Of a DNA stretch of 64,000 bases, positions 23,107 through 33,232 are shown one piece after another. Under the pieces are notes generated by a model. That model saw nothing but the letters and a program-made list of their open reading frames with translations, made no database searches and was not told where the DNA came from. Position 1 is the stretch's first letter, and every line of letters begins with the position of its first letter. A program made the translations under genes and the position numbers. The DNA is taken from contig CM061231.1 of NCBI GenBank assembly GCA_030844895.1, positions 154,161,889-154,225,888 on the forward strand, read 5' to 3'. This DNA is from Ambrosia x helenae. Its lineage: Eukaryota; Streptophyta; Magnoliopsida; Asterales; Asteraceae.

Positions 23107-24538
23107 GAGTGACTTACTTTTTGCTTCCCTGTGTTCTGTGTTATAGTGGTTTTAACTACTTAAATCCAAAATCCAAAACTTTAACTACTTGAGTCCCTGG
23201 TTGGAAATTAACTAACCAATTGAGTCCAAATTTGTAACTCCGTTAGCAAGTCTGTTAAATCTGTATGAAATGACAAAAGTGCCCCCATTAATAAAATATA
23301 ATTTCACCTATTATTATATACATTTTTATACACACATAAATATGATCTCTCTCTCTCTCTTTAAATCAGATCTCTCCTCCCTCTTCCTTCTCTCTCTCTC
23401 TCTCTCCCCCCCCCCCCCCCCTCTCTCTCTCATCTAAACCTTCCCAACACTATTACCACCACCATCACCTTCCCTTTCATTCATTATCGCACACCCCCTA
23501 TGTTTATGTAACCGAGAGAGATAGAGAGAAGGGGCGTGAGGAACAGAGGTGGTCGAATGTGGTGGTGACTGGCATAGTGACGGTGGTGCAAAGGGTTGAA
23601 CGGTAAACTCGGATAATCGGTCGAGTAAGGTATGTACCCGTAACCTAAGGATTCTTTTCTTGAAATGCATTTGTTGATTCGGATTGCAACTATGGTTATA
23701 ACCTACAGGTGACAATGGGGTATGGTGAGTTGAGTGGTGGTTGACGGTGATAGTTTAATTTTGGGTCGGTGGTGGTTATTTATGGTGGTCACCGGTGCCT
23801 TTCGTTGCAGATGTTGATGATGGTGGAATTGTTAAAGTGTTTGTGAGTTGGGTTAGGTGGGATTGGGGTTTTAATCGGCTTAATGATTGGGAGATGGAAG
23901 GAGGATCAGATGGTGCGATGTGGTGGATTTCGTGCAGTTCGATGGTGTGGTGGTCTGTTAATTGTGGTGGCACTCCGATGGTTTGTTAATTGTGGGGTGG
24001 GGTTGGTGCAGTTGTGCGATGGGGTGGGGTTAGGGCTGGTGCAAGGTGTGGTGTAGTGGTGGTCGTGTAGGAGGTTGAAGATGGTGGAGGTGGTCGGGTT
24101 AGGTTAATAGACTAGAGAGGGTGTAGAGGAGAAGATGGTTTAAAGAAGGGTTAGGTTTGTATATTTAATTCTTTTATTTTTTTTTTTATTATGTAAGTGT
24201 ATTTTTGTCTTTTCACTGAAAGTTATTAGTGGTCGTGTAGGAGGTTGAAAATGGTGGAGGTGGGTGGGTTAGGTTAGTAGACTAAAGAGAGTGTAGAGGA
24301 GAAGATGGTTTAAAGAAGGGTTAGGTTTGTATATATAATTCTTTTATTTTTTTTATTATTATGTAAGTGTATTTTCGTCTTTTCACTGAAAGTTAACAGA
24401 CGTAGTTAACGAAGTTAGAAATTTGAACTTAATAGGTTAGTTAATTTCCAGTTAAGGACTCAAAGAGTTAAAATTTTGAACTTTAGGTTCAAATAGTTAA
24501 AACCACTACAACACGGAGACTCATATAGTAATTCACTC
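23107..24538. mobile_element. Mutator-like non-autonomous element with long TIRs
   Basis: About 130-150 bases at each end are inverted copies of each other: AGTGGTTTTAACTACTT near 23144 against the inverse of the sequence ending near 24515, and on through TTGAGTCC, GGAAATTAACTAACC and AACTCCGTTA. Outward they align to GAGTGACTTACT (23107) and the inverse of AGTAATTCACTC (24538). Flanks AAAAACATA and AAAAAAATA are compatible with a degenerate 9-bp duplication. Long TIRs, 9-bp duplication and no transposase fit a MULE-derived MITE. The interior has (CT)n with a C-tract (about 23346-23432) and GGTGGT-rich sequence. Confidence 0.72.
24061..24400 (+). repeat. Tandem duplication, period 170
   Basis: Sequence from GGTCGTGTAGGAGG at 24061 is repeated from 24231 with a few substitutions and small indels, through TTTTCACTGAAAGTTA. 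It lies at the inner edge of the right TIR of the Mutator-like element. Confidence 0.92.
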
Positions 24539-24709
24539 AAAAAAAATATATAACCAATAAAATATGAAAAGACACACGTCGGTGTGGGAAGAATGGAAGG
24601 ATGGGCAATAATGAAAATTTTGAAAACATATATGAACGAAAACGTTTGAATTTAATTTTTTGGGTTATTATATTTAAGTCCCCAAAAAAATTATTTTCAC
24701 CCCCTCAAA

Positions 24710-25445
24710 ACGTCTTGTTATGGTTAAAGCGAAGCGTTTAGGGGTATTTTTTCAGGCTTTAAGTCAAATCAGTCAAACCTCGTAACCCAAAGCGCCTCGC
24801 TTTGGCCAAAGTGAGACGCTTTGAGGTACGATGTTGACTGTTGGTTTGAAAAGTCTGGAAAAAAGGGAACATGTGAACCCTAAGCGTGCCGCTTTGGCCA
24901 TAGCGAGACATTTTAGCCCATCGGATTGTGAGTATAAGTTTGTTTGATACGTTCGATATTATATCGTTCGTTTTCATTTAAACATTTACATCCTTACCCA
25001 CGATATACAAATTTTTTTCACAATATACAAGATGTCGTATTACGACTTCATTTTCGGTGATTCTTACGACGAGTCTAAACCAGATGATGTCGAGGAGGTT
25101 CAGTCTAGCATTCGTTATCATGACAATACGGATGATGGTGACGAGGTTCAGTCTAGCATTCTTACAACTTCATTTGAATGTTTGTTTCGAATTTGTTTAA
25201 TCTGTTTTTGAAGTTGGTTTTGCATGTTTACACCAATATATTTTTTTATACAAAAAAAGCTTATAAAATAAAAATTAAATAAATATAAAACTTACAAAAA
25301 AAAACCCAACAAAAAACCCACCCAAACCCCACAAAAAAGCTCACCCCCAAAACAAACCCACTCCAATCCCAAGGCTTGTTGACGTTTTTGTCAGCTTTTG
25401 TACTTCAAAGCGTCTCACTATGGCCATAGCGAAGCGCTTTGAAGT
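24710..25445. repeat. Cluster of GC-rich near-palindromes
   Basis: Four related palindromic units: a partial one near 24713-24740, 24788-24823, about 24880-24912 and 25404-25441. The clearest has arms CAAAGCGCCTCGCTTTGG and CCAAAGTGAGACGCTTTG; the last is centred on CTATGGCCATAG. They share the core AAAGCG-CTCGCTWTGGCCAWAGCGAG-CGCTTT and could fold into hairpins. The function is unknown. Confidence 0.75.
25032..25211 (+). CDS. Possible small acidic ORF
   Basis: An ATG-started frame of 59 codons between two of the palindromes. It is rich in Asp/Tyr at the start (MSYYDFIFGDSYDESKPDD) and contains a short internal repeat, EEVQSSIR and later DEVQSSIL. No family was recognised. It could be the first exon of a decayed transposon gene or chance. 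Confidence 0.2.
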   Translation: MSYYDFIFGDSYDESKPDDVEEVQSSIRYHDNTDDGDEVQSSILTTSFECLFRICLICF

Positions 25446-25449
25446 CATG

Positions 25450-26539
25450 TAAAGGTTAAAGGAGCTAGGTGGGGTTGTGAATAGATGGCGCCAATTTTTT
25501 TTTATTTTTTTACATGAGTAATGTTAGGGAGGAATAGGCACAAGCCCCATGTAGCCTAAGGTGCACCAGTCTCATCGCGTCACGGTATTTCAATCTCAAA
25601 CTAGTCTAAAGTAGACTAAGCACCCGAAACACATAACCTAAACTAGTTTAAAGATTTTTTGAAAAAATTGAAGAGAGAGAGAGAGAGGGGGGGGGGGGGG
25701 GGTGGAAAAGAGAGAACAAAGCCAAGCCTCAAATTCAAGCCGATTTTCGAAGCCCCATGGGGCGGAGAAGCGTCAACATCCAAGCCGAGGTCCCCCGTCC
25801 TATCTTATGAGATTTACAATTCAAACTCCAGAAACCGAGAACCAACAGTGGTTAATGGTAATTTCATTTTCAAGACTGCATGATAAAGCTGGTAAAGCTA
25901 AAATAAAACAAATTTTAACGTGTATTGAAGATAGTACGATTTCTAGCCGATGAAAGCGATTCATCTGAATCTGCATCTGCAATGATAATAATTGTAAAGA
26001 TTTTAATCGATTTTTTGGCAGAATATCTCTGAAAAAGAAGGTTGCGGCTGAGTTTTAATTTCCAAAAGGAGCAATATTAATAAATTAATAATAGATGACT
26101 GAGAGTTTAATTTCATGAAATGCGGGAGGAACCTGCATCATGGGTCCTTATTCTACATCTCAACCGTCTATTTTAGGATGGTCCTCCCACTATGGATAGA
26201 TCTCATATATAAATGTTTGTTTTTATATCGATGATATGTTTTCTAAAAAGGTACAATGATTTTATTTTCAAGTGTTTTACAAGTTATTAGTTTAGAGAAT
26301 ATTAATGGTCCTGATTTTGTGATTGATAAACTTTATTTTATAGTTTACTTTTTGTTATTATATGTTGCTTAAATAAGCTCTAAGTTTTTTAAAAGGGTAA
26401 CATTTCATAACTAACTAGATTATGCTAAATATCATTGTTTTCGAAACCAGCGGCTGTTGAACCAGCTATAACCTGTTTGGTTTAATCTGTTTGAACTGTC
26501 TCCATTTGTACTTGTTGGTAACTGGTTGAAATGTTACAT
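25450..26539. other. Intergenic with purine and G tract
   Basis: A GA run passes into 16 consecutive G at about 25687-25702. Overlapping frames at 25659 and 25702 arise mainly from this low-complexity sequence and show no domain. Nothing else was identified. Confidence 0.45.
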
Positions 26540-28123
26540 CATCTTGATGTCAAGTTTGCGTTTCTACATGGCGAGTTGAAAAAAAGAAGTTTATGTTGTT
26601 CAACCAGAAGGGTTCGTTAAAAAAGGCGAAGAACATAAAGTGTATAAATTAATCAAGGCTTTGTACGGATTGAGGCAAGCTTCGTGTGCGTGGAATACGA
26701 ACTTAAATAGTATTTTGTTAAATATGAAATTTCACAGGTGCTCGCAAGAACAAGCCGTATACCGAAGAACCGTTGGAACGGAAGTGTTATTAATCAGCGT
26801 GTACGTGGACGATTTAATTGTCACCGGTTCCAATTTGAAACTTATAATGGAGTTTAAGCGCGGGATAGCTAAAAACTTCAAGATGTCGAATTTGGGAAAG
26901 CTTACTTATTATCTTGGAATTGAAATTTCACAGAACAATGACGGGATAAAAATTAAGCAAGAAATGTATGCAAAGAAAATATTAACAGAAGCAGGAATGA
27001 TGAATTGCAATCCTACTAATGTTCCCATGGATCCGAATGTTAAAGTTTCAAAGTTTGAATATAAGGAAGATTTTGATGCAACGAGATATCGAAAGATTGT
27101 CGGGTGTCTCCGGTACCTGTTACAGACTCGTCCAGATTTGACGTTTTCGGTCGGAGTAGCAAGTCGAGACATGCAATGCCCGAAGCAATGTCATGCATCT
27201 CTCATTAAGCAAATTCTTCGTTATTTGAAAGGCACTTTTAGCTATGGCATTTCCTATACTCGAGGTTCGAATGTGTTGGTTGGTTACAGTGATAATGGTC
27301 ACAACATAAATGAAGACGATGGAAGAAGTACTACGGGACCATGTGTTTTATTTTGGGTCTTGCCCAATTACTTGGTGTTCTGAAAAACAAAGTACAGTGA
27401 ACTTATCATCGTGTGAGGCGGAGTATATGGCGACATGTGTAGCCACGTGTCAGGCGGTTTGGCTAAAAGAACTTATTGGTGAATTACTTGACAAGAAAAT
27501 TCAAACAGTTGTATTACGTGTGGATAATATATCGACAATATCTCTCGTAAAGAATCCAGTTTTCCATAGAAAAAAGCAAGCACATTAAATCTCGGTTTCA
27601 CTACATTCAGGAATGTGCAAATTGTGAAGATATCGTGGTTGAGCATGTTAGTGGCATTGATCAAAAGGTGGATATTTTGACGAAAGCTTTTGGGAAGATC
27701 AAGTTCAAGGAGATGACTGGAAAGCTTGGAGTTGAAGACTTATCGGATACGACTCGAAAATTCAGGGGGTGAATGTTGGAGATTTCCTAGTCGTCCTATG
27801 GTTGTGTGCGTAAAAGGAGGACTAGAGGAGTTGCTTGGCGTGCAAGGCAAGCATATCAATTAATTAGTTTGTAGATAATTATCTATGTGGAATTCTAATT
27901 GAGTTAGAATAGGATGTGTTATAGATATTTGTTATGGAATTAATTAATTAGGAATCCTAGTTATAGTCTCTATAAAATTAGTTGGCTATAAATACCATTG
28001 TAATTTGTAGGGATTATTCATTGTATTCAAGGTTTTGAGTTTAAGTTTCTTGATAATAAACATTGGGTTTTAAACCGTGAATTTCATATTGTTCTGTTTG
28101 TGCTTTGTTCTGTGTTCCAATCA
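26540..28123 (+). pseudogene. 5'-truncated Ty1/copia element (RT, RNase H, 3' LTR)
   Basis: The sequence starts inside reverse transcriptase (HLDVKFAFLHGELK, frame break near 26580) and continues with YVVQPEGFV, KALYGLRQA, SVYVDDLIVTGS (intact YVDD box) and YLGIEI. A frameshift near 27350 leads to RNase H (SSCEAEYMA, RVDNIS) and a terminal LTKAF region to about 27769. A purine-rich tract and an LTR follow (27774-28123, TGTTGGAGATT to CCAATCA). Gag, protease, integrase and the 5' LTR are missing. It is from a different copia lineage than the element at 16524. Confidence 0.92.
27774..28123 (+). repeat. 3' LTR of the truncated copia element
   Basis: Starts TGTTGGAGATTTCC just after a polypurine-like CAGGGGGTGA. 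It contains TATAAATACC (about 27989), a likely core promoter, and ends near CCAATCA. The right border is approximate because no second LTR is available. Confidence 0.75.
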
Positions 28124-28900
28124 TAATAAGCTGGTACCAATTCTTTTTAATCGGATACGGGTATTAAGTTCAAAATGTATACATTACAGTGCAAAAAAGA
28201 ATAATAAGTCGATAACTTCATCAATGGAAGAGATTATCGATTGTGTCGTTTACATTGTATGAAAGTCCAATAAAAAAAAATTTGAATGTTACCCCTAAAA
28301 TTTTAGTCTAGATTCGTCACTCTATCCAAGTATCCCAACTACCAATACAATACAATACATGAGTCACGATTGCGTGAGTTATTGTGACTTGTTATCAGTA
28401 TGTCTTTTTCGTTATTACAATTACATATAAGCTGTTTTCTGCAAATTATTTTAACGAGAACAGTTAAAGGGTCGTGTTTGTGAGTTTGTTAATATTCAAT
28501 TATGGAACTACAGAGAAATTTTCATAAATTTTTACTCATTTTAGTCATTTCGACATCAGGGTAAATGCATACGTGTATATTTATTTAACTAACATTTATT
28601 GAATATTTAAAAATCCAACAAAAGTTATTATCTATACTTATACTTATATTATATTATTATTATTACTATTTAATGTATGGGCAACATAGTAATTTAATTT
28701 TATTTGAAGAGGGTATTACTGTAACTTACCTCAAAGCTCAAGACACATTAATACATTATTTAATAAATTTCTAATTAAATATTTATTATACTCATATAAA
28801 AAAAAATATAATAAATACATTAGTAAAGAACTCTTTAAGCAAATGTTGTTGTCAATAAAATCGTGATCCGCCAATGACCCCCAGCCCTGACATAAGGACA
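28124..28900. other. Intergenic, nothing recognised
   Basis: AT-rich with a short TTA/ATT-rich patch near 28650-28670. No gene or element terminus can be supported. Confidence 0.5.
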
Positions 28901-28903
28901 ACA

Positions 28904-29525
28904 ATGTGACAGCTTCCACACACCAACCATGCCGGCTGCACTGTACACGTCAGGCTACTGTGCAAGCACTGTACACATCAGGCTACTGTGCGGACGGCCC
29001 AACAGTAACGTCGTCAGGGGAAGCGCCAACTGGATCCAACCACCATTCGCCACGTGGAGATTTTAGGAGATATCATCCGCACTCTCTCACATCAACATTA
29101 ATGGAACCTGAGTCCCACCATTTTTATAGGTGAAGAATATTTGGGCTTTGACCAAAGCTCAAACCGGGCACAAGACTTTATGGGCCATCTCCCATGGCCC
29201 ATAATGCCCCCTATAAATAGAAGATTTCACCTTCCATGCAAAGGATCCGAAAAAACATACATACACAAGAGCTAGAATAGAGCCATTTGTATTATACCCA
29301 TTGTAATCCTTTCCTTAATATCATCTATCTTTTACAGTGGACGTAGACTATTACAAGCCGAACCACTTACATGCTCTTGTCATCACTCACAGAACACACA
29401 CACACACTTATATCCCATTAGTTTGTTACTCTTTTGGGTCACGTTCTAACCATAGTGGTGAGCGAAGGGTTGATCCTGAGCTAACACGAGTATTTAACCA
29501 TCAACCTTACGTGTTAACGGTTGTT
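28904..29525 (+). mobile_element. Probable LTR remnant
   Basis: The segment has the look of an LTR: a CCCCTATAAATAGAAG core promoter (about 29208-29222), a region rich in GGGCC and TGGGCC, downstream CATTGTAATCC and TCCTTAATA as seen around LTR polyadenylation regions, and GC content higher than its flanks. A 26-base direct repeat lies at 28938-28963 and 28966-28991. I could not find matching termini with a target duplication, so borders are approximate. The frame at 28906 reads through the direct repeat and is not a known protein. Confidence 0.4.
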
Positions 29526-31581
29526 ATACTCGTTGCTTCTTCAATACTATATGTAACCTTAAATCTTTGGCAAATGTAAATAATAAAAGACTTTAAAATC
29601 AAAGAGAATTTGTTTTCACTATATCTATACTACTATAAAATACATTTTTTAAGACAATAGGCTAATCTTCAATAAATTTAGGACGCCTTACAAAATGTTT
29701 TATGCATTTAGAACAAATATTTTATGCATAGTAGCGTGTACAGTACATTGTTGTCATGCGTCATTTAACAAGCCATTGCATTCAATCTCTACTTAACGAC
29801 ATAAACATTATTTGATGTGACTTATTATATTATAATATAAGTCAAACTATTTAGTTTTATCTTATCATTTCTTTCATTTTTAAATCTCATTTAAATTTTA
29901 CAATTTTGGTCAAGAATTGTTATTTACGTCGAGAACTGATGTCGTCGTCACCATTCTATGGAACCATTATCGTGTTGTGTCCCCGCCACATCACGCACCT
30001 CTCTAATAATAATAACATTAACTTCACTAAAAACAACAAGTTCATAATATTTGTTGGAACCAATTGGACTAGTCACCAACAAATCCCGCATACAAGAAAG
30101 AAAGAACAAAAAAAATATATATTGACACAAAGTGGTTCTCTTATTAATCAAAACCACAATTGAAAACCTAACAATTAACCCTATATTTACTAAACAATAA
30201 CTTAGAAAACAATCCAACTCTAACTTATACCTATTTAAATAAAAAATTATAATTCAACCTATACATCTCTTAATTCAAACTAACGAGTTAACGTTACCCC
30301 GCTCGTTACGACGGGATGTTGATCATGAAAGTCATTAGTATCACTATATAAGATAACATTTCCTTACTTTTTACCATATAACCAATAATATTTTACGGAG
30401 AAAGAATTCCAAACAAACTCATATCAAATAAGGTCAAGCTCATACAAAATACCCTATCATATCTATCGGTTGCGTGCATTTTATAGCAATGACAATTCAT
30501 ATACACAAAACTATGTTTAGTGCGTGTTTGTAGATCAATTTTTAAAATTTTTAATTGTGTGAGTATGGTAACATGAAAACATGTAGATCTTGTTCAAGTC
30601 AAGTCAAACTCATATTCTAGTATATGTCTATCATTTTGTAATTGGTGTTGAGCAACACATGTAAAAAGTTGTAAGTTTTATATTTATAAGGCTCGGTTTC
30701 GACAACCTGTAGATTCGTATTCAAACCGTGAGAAAAAATTAAGGTAAAACAACCGATCCTAATGTTTGTGTGGGTTCGTCCCGCTGCAGACACTCGTAGA
30801 TTACAATACCAAAAGAATAGTATACTTCTAATACAACTCCGGTTTTAATAAAAAAATATTTTAGAATGCTTAGTATTTTAGTTACTAAAACTTATTTATT
30901 ATTCGCTATTTCATTACAGTTTTTTAATTGTATTCATTAAATTATTCAATTGAATAATTTAGCTTCAGATCATCCTTTAAGAATGAGTATAATATAATAT
31001 ATAAACATAAAAAAAAGTAACAGATGATAAAAAGTTTAAATCTTTTACTATATGGTAATTAGAAGTGGTATGAAAATAGCAAATCATAAAAATACCTACT
31101 TTTTACATTGTTACTTTCAAAATTACCACCAACTTTAACAATTCCAATCACCACCAATGATTGAACCACCGTATGCAAACCACCATTTTACCCCTCTTTT
31201 CTCACTATAACACGAACTTAACGCAGATCACGCCAGTCATAGGTTAACTCAGAGTAATTAAACGGAACACCGGAAGACCGCTCAAAATGGTGGCTTTCTT
31301 TCTTCCGGCTTTCTATCTCTCCATCTCACTCCTTTTGTCAATATGCCTTTCTCCACGTACTGAAGTTCCTCATTCTGTCATCGTTTGGCGTTTTTGACGG
31401 CCGATTTTGCAAAGCACAACAGCCGCATAGGCGGCACCTTATGTGTATCTTGGTAAATTTACGTGTCTGAAAGTTTGCATTGGAGTTTATATATATGTGG
31501 GGTGGGGAGGTTTAGTGGGTGTTTATGCGTGTTTCGATGAGATATGACGGTTACATGAAGGTTGTTGTGACGGTTGATAGT
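29526..31581. other. Intergenic with possible Helitron ends
   Basis: TCTATACTACTATAAAA from 29624, preceded by A, resembles a plant Helitron 5' end. At 30296-30315 CCCCGCTCGTTACGACGGG is a hairpin like Helitron 3' ends, but no CTRR end follows at the usual distance. No coding frame is convincing. From 31260 to 31580 the sequence is CT-rich, then T/G-rich. Confidence 0.35.
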
Positions 31582-31953
31582 TAAGTGCGATTAGTTCGTT
31601 ATTGAATGAATCGTCGACTTTGGTGTTGATGAAGCGATGATGCGATGGTTGGCTGAGAATGCTAAATGTGAAATTGCGATTATAAGTCGGAAGGGAAGGA
31701 GTTAAAAGCGTGGCAGCCTTTTGACGGTTCGGTTATCCGATGATCCGTGAGCGTAGCGGTTATGTGGTAAGTGTGATTAGTTCGTTATTGAATGAATCGT
31801 CGACTTTGGTGTTGATGAAGCGATGATGCGATGGTTGGCCGAGAATGCTAAATGTGAAATTGCGATTATAAGTCAGAAGGGAAGGAGTTAAAAGTGTGAC
31901 TGCATTTTTATGGTGCGGTTATCCGATGATCCGTGAGCGTTTCGGTTATGTGG
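31582..31953 (+). repeat. Two tandem copies, period 186
   Basis: Sequence beginning TAAGTGCGATTAGTTCG at 31582 is repeated from 31768 with few differences, and TAAGTG starts a third, immediately diverged copy at 31954. No coding function is evident. Confidence 0.93.
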
Positions 31954-33101
31954 TAAGTGAAAGAAAGTGGTGGTGATTTAACGGTGGTAGGAAAGAAAAC
32001 GATATATGTTTAGATGGAAACCGTGGTAGGAGCAGTTATCGTAACGGAGATGAGAATGTTTATGAAACCACCGTTAAGTTACTATTTGTATTACTATATA
32101 ATTTATGCCCACTCATATAACCCATGGGGGAGGTGTTTCACAACAATTTGGAATAATGTGGCATTGAGCGTTAAACCATAACACATAGTCTTGGTCCTGT
32201 TGAAAAATGTTGTTCTTCCTGCAATCTACTTTTTTTTACCTAAAATATTAATATACGAAAAAAAATATTAAGGATTTAAGGGTCAAGTTTGTGTCAACAG
32301 TAAAAAAAGAAGTTTGTTGAATTAATGAAAGACACATCTAGTTAAAGATATTGAGTTGTAACTATACATAACAGTGGCCTAGAACATTTGGGCTCAGAAT
32401 TAACATGGGCCGATACAGGCCTGGCATACTGGGCCAAGAGGCCCAATGAAATAAAGTTGAATGAATTATAAATTTGTATACTACTACACTGTAAAAGAAC
32501 TCCAAAATGTAACCTAACTACCTAAGCGGCCAAGAAAATTTAAAAAGGTTAATGTAGATCCTCTTGATAAATATTAGTGGTAGGGAATGGATAAGATATA
32601 TGTCGATATTCAAAATTCGTTGTACTATACATCATATACGGTATTTAAAAAGTTTACAAGATATATATGAAATTCTCTCGATTAGTGAAAGAAATAAAAT
32701 CATGCCATTATTTTGTAAAACTTTCGCCGACGTATAATTTTCACAAAAATTAATATATGTATTTCGAATTTTGAACACCGTAATAAATTCAAAAGAAATA
32801 TATGCTTAGTCTATTTTATCAAATATTTGAAATTGAAATTCACCTTTTTAGTAATTTATCTTACCTTATCATCAAAACTTTATAAATTATGATCTTAAAG
32901 TTTATGTCAAAACTTTATCTTGATAAATGTTAGGATAGATAATGGATAAGACATATATCCATATTCAAAATTCGTTTTAATACCGTGGTGTACAAGTAAT
33001 AATTAAGTATTAAAATCCACGTGTAATTGTGATTTGGTACGAAGTAATAAGGAAACAGTTGGCAATCTTAAACAACGTCCTTCATAGTCATATACCATTC
33101 A
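31954..33101. other. Upstream region of hexokinase with a dispersed duplicate
   Basis: A segment of about 65 bases (CTTGATAAATATTAGTGGTAGG onward, about 32563-32625) recurs at about 32923-32985 in diverged form. Otherwise AT-rich; the part next to 33100 should contain the hexokinase promoter. Confidence 0.5.
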
Positions 33102-33110
33102 CTATATATA
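33102..33110 (+). promoter_or_regulatory. Candidate TATA box of hexokinase
   Basis: CTATATATA lies about 120 bases before the predicted start codon. A second TATATATA is at about 33127-33134. Either could serve; the transcription start cannot be read from sequence. Confidence 0.4.
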
Positions 33111-33232
33111 TCCTATACGTGTTACATATATATACTTCAATTGTCAAATAAATCAACCATATATCACTAGTCACTCACATCAATTGTTATTGTTATTAGT
33201 TCATTCTAAGTTCCAGATCGTTTGTCATTGTG

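Noticed and set aside
25659..25953. Overlapping ORFs starting in a GA/G tract
   Set aside because: Driven by low-complexity sequence; no domain and no splice pattern.
29624..30320. A further Helitron
   Set aside because: A plausible A|TCTATAC start and a GC hairpin exist, but no CTRR end follows the hairpin at the usual distance.
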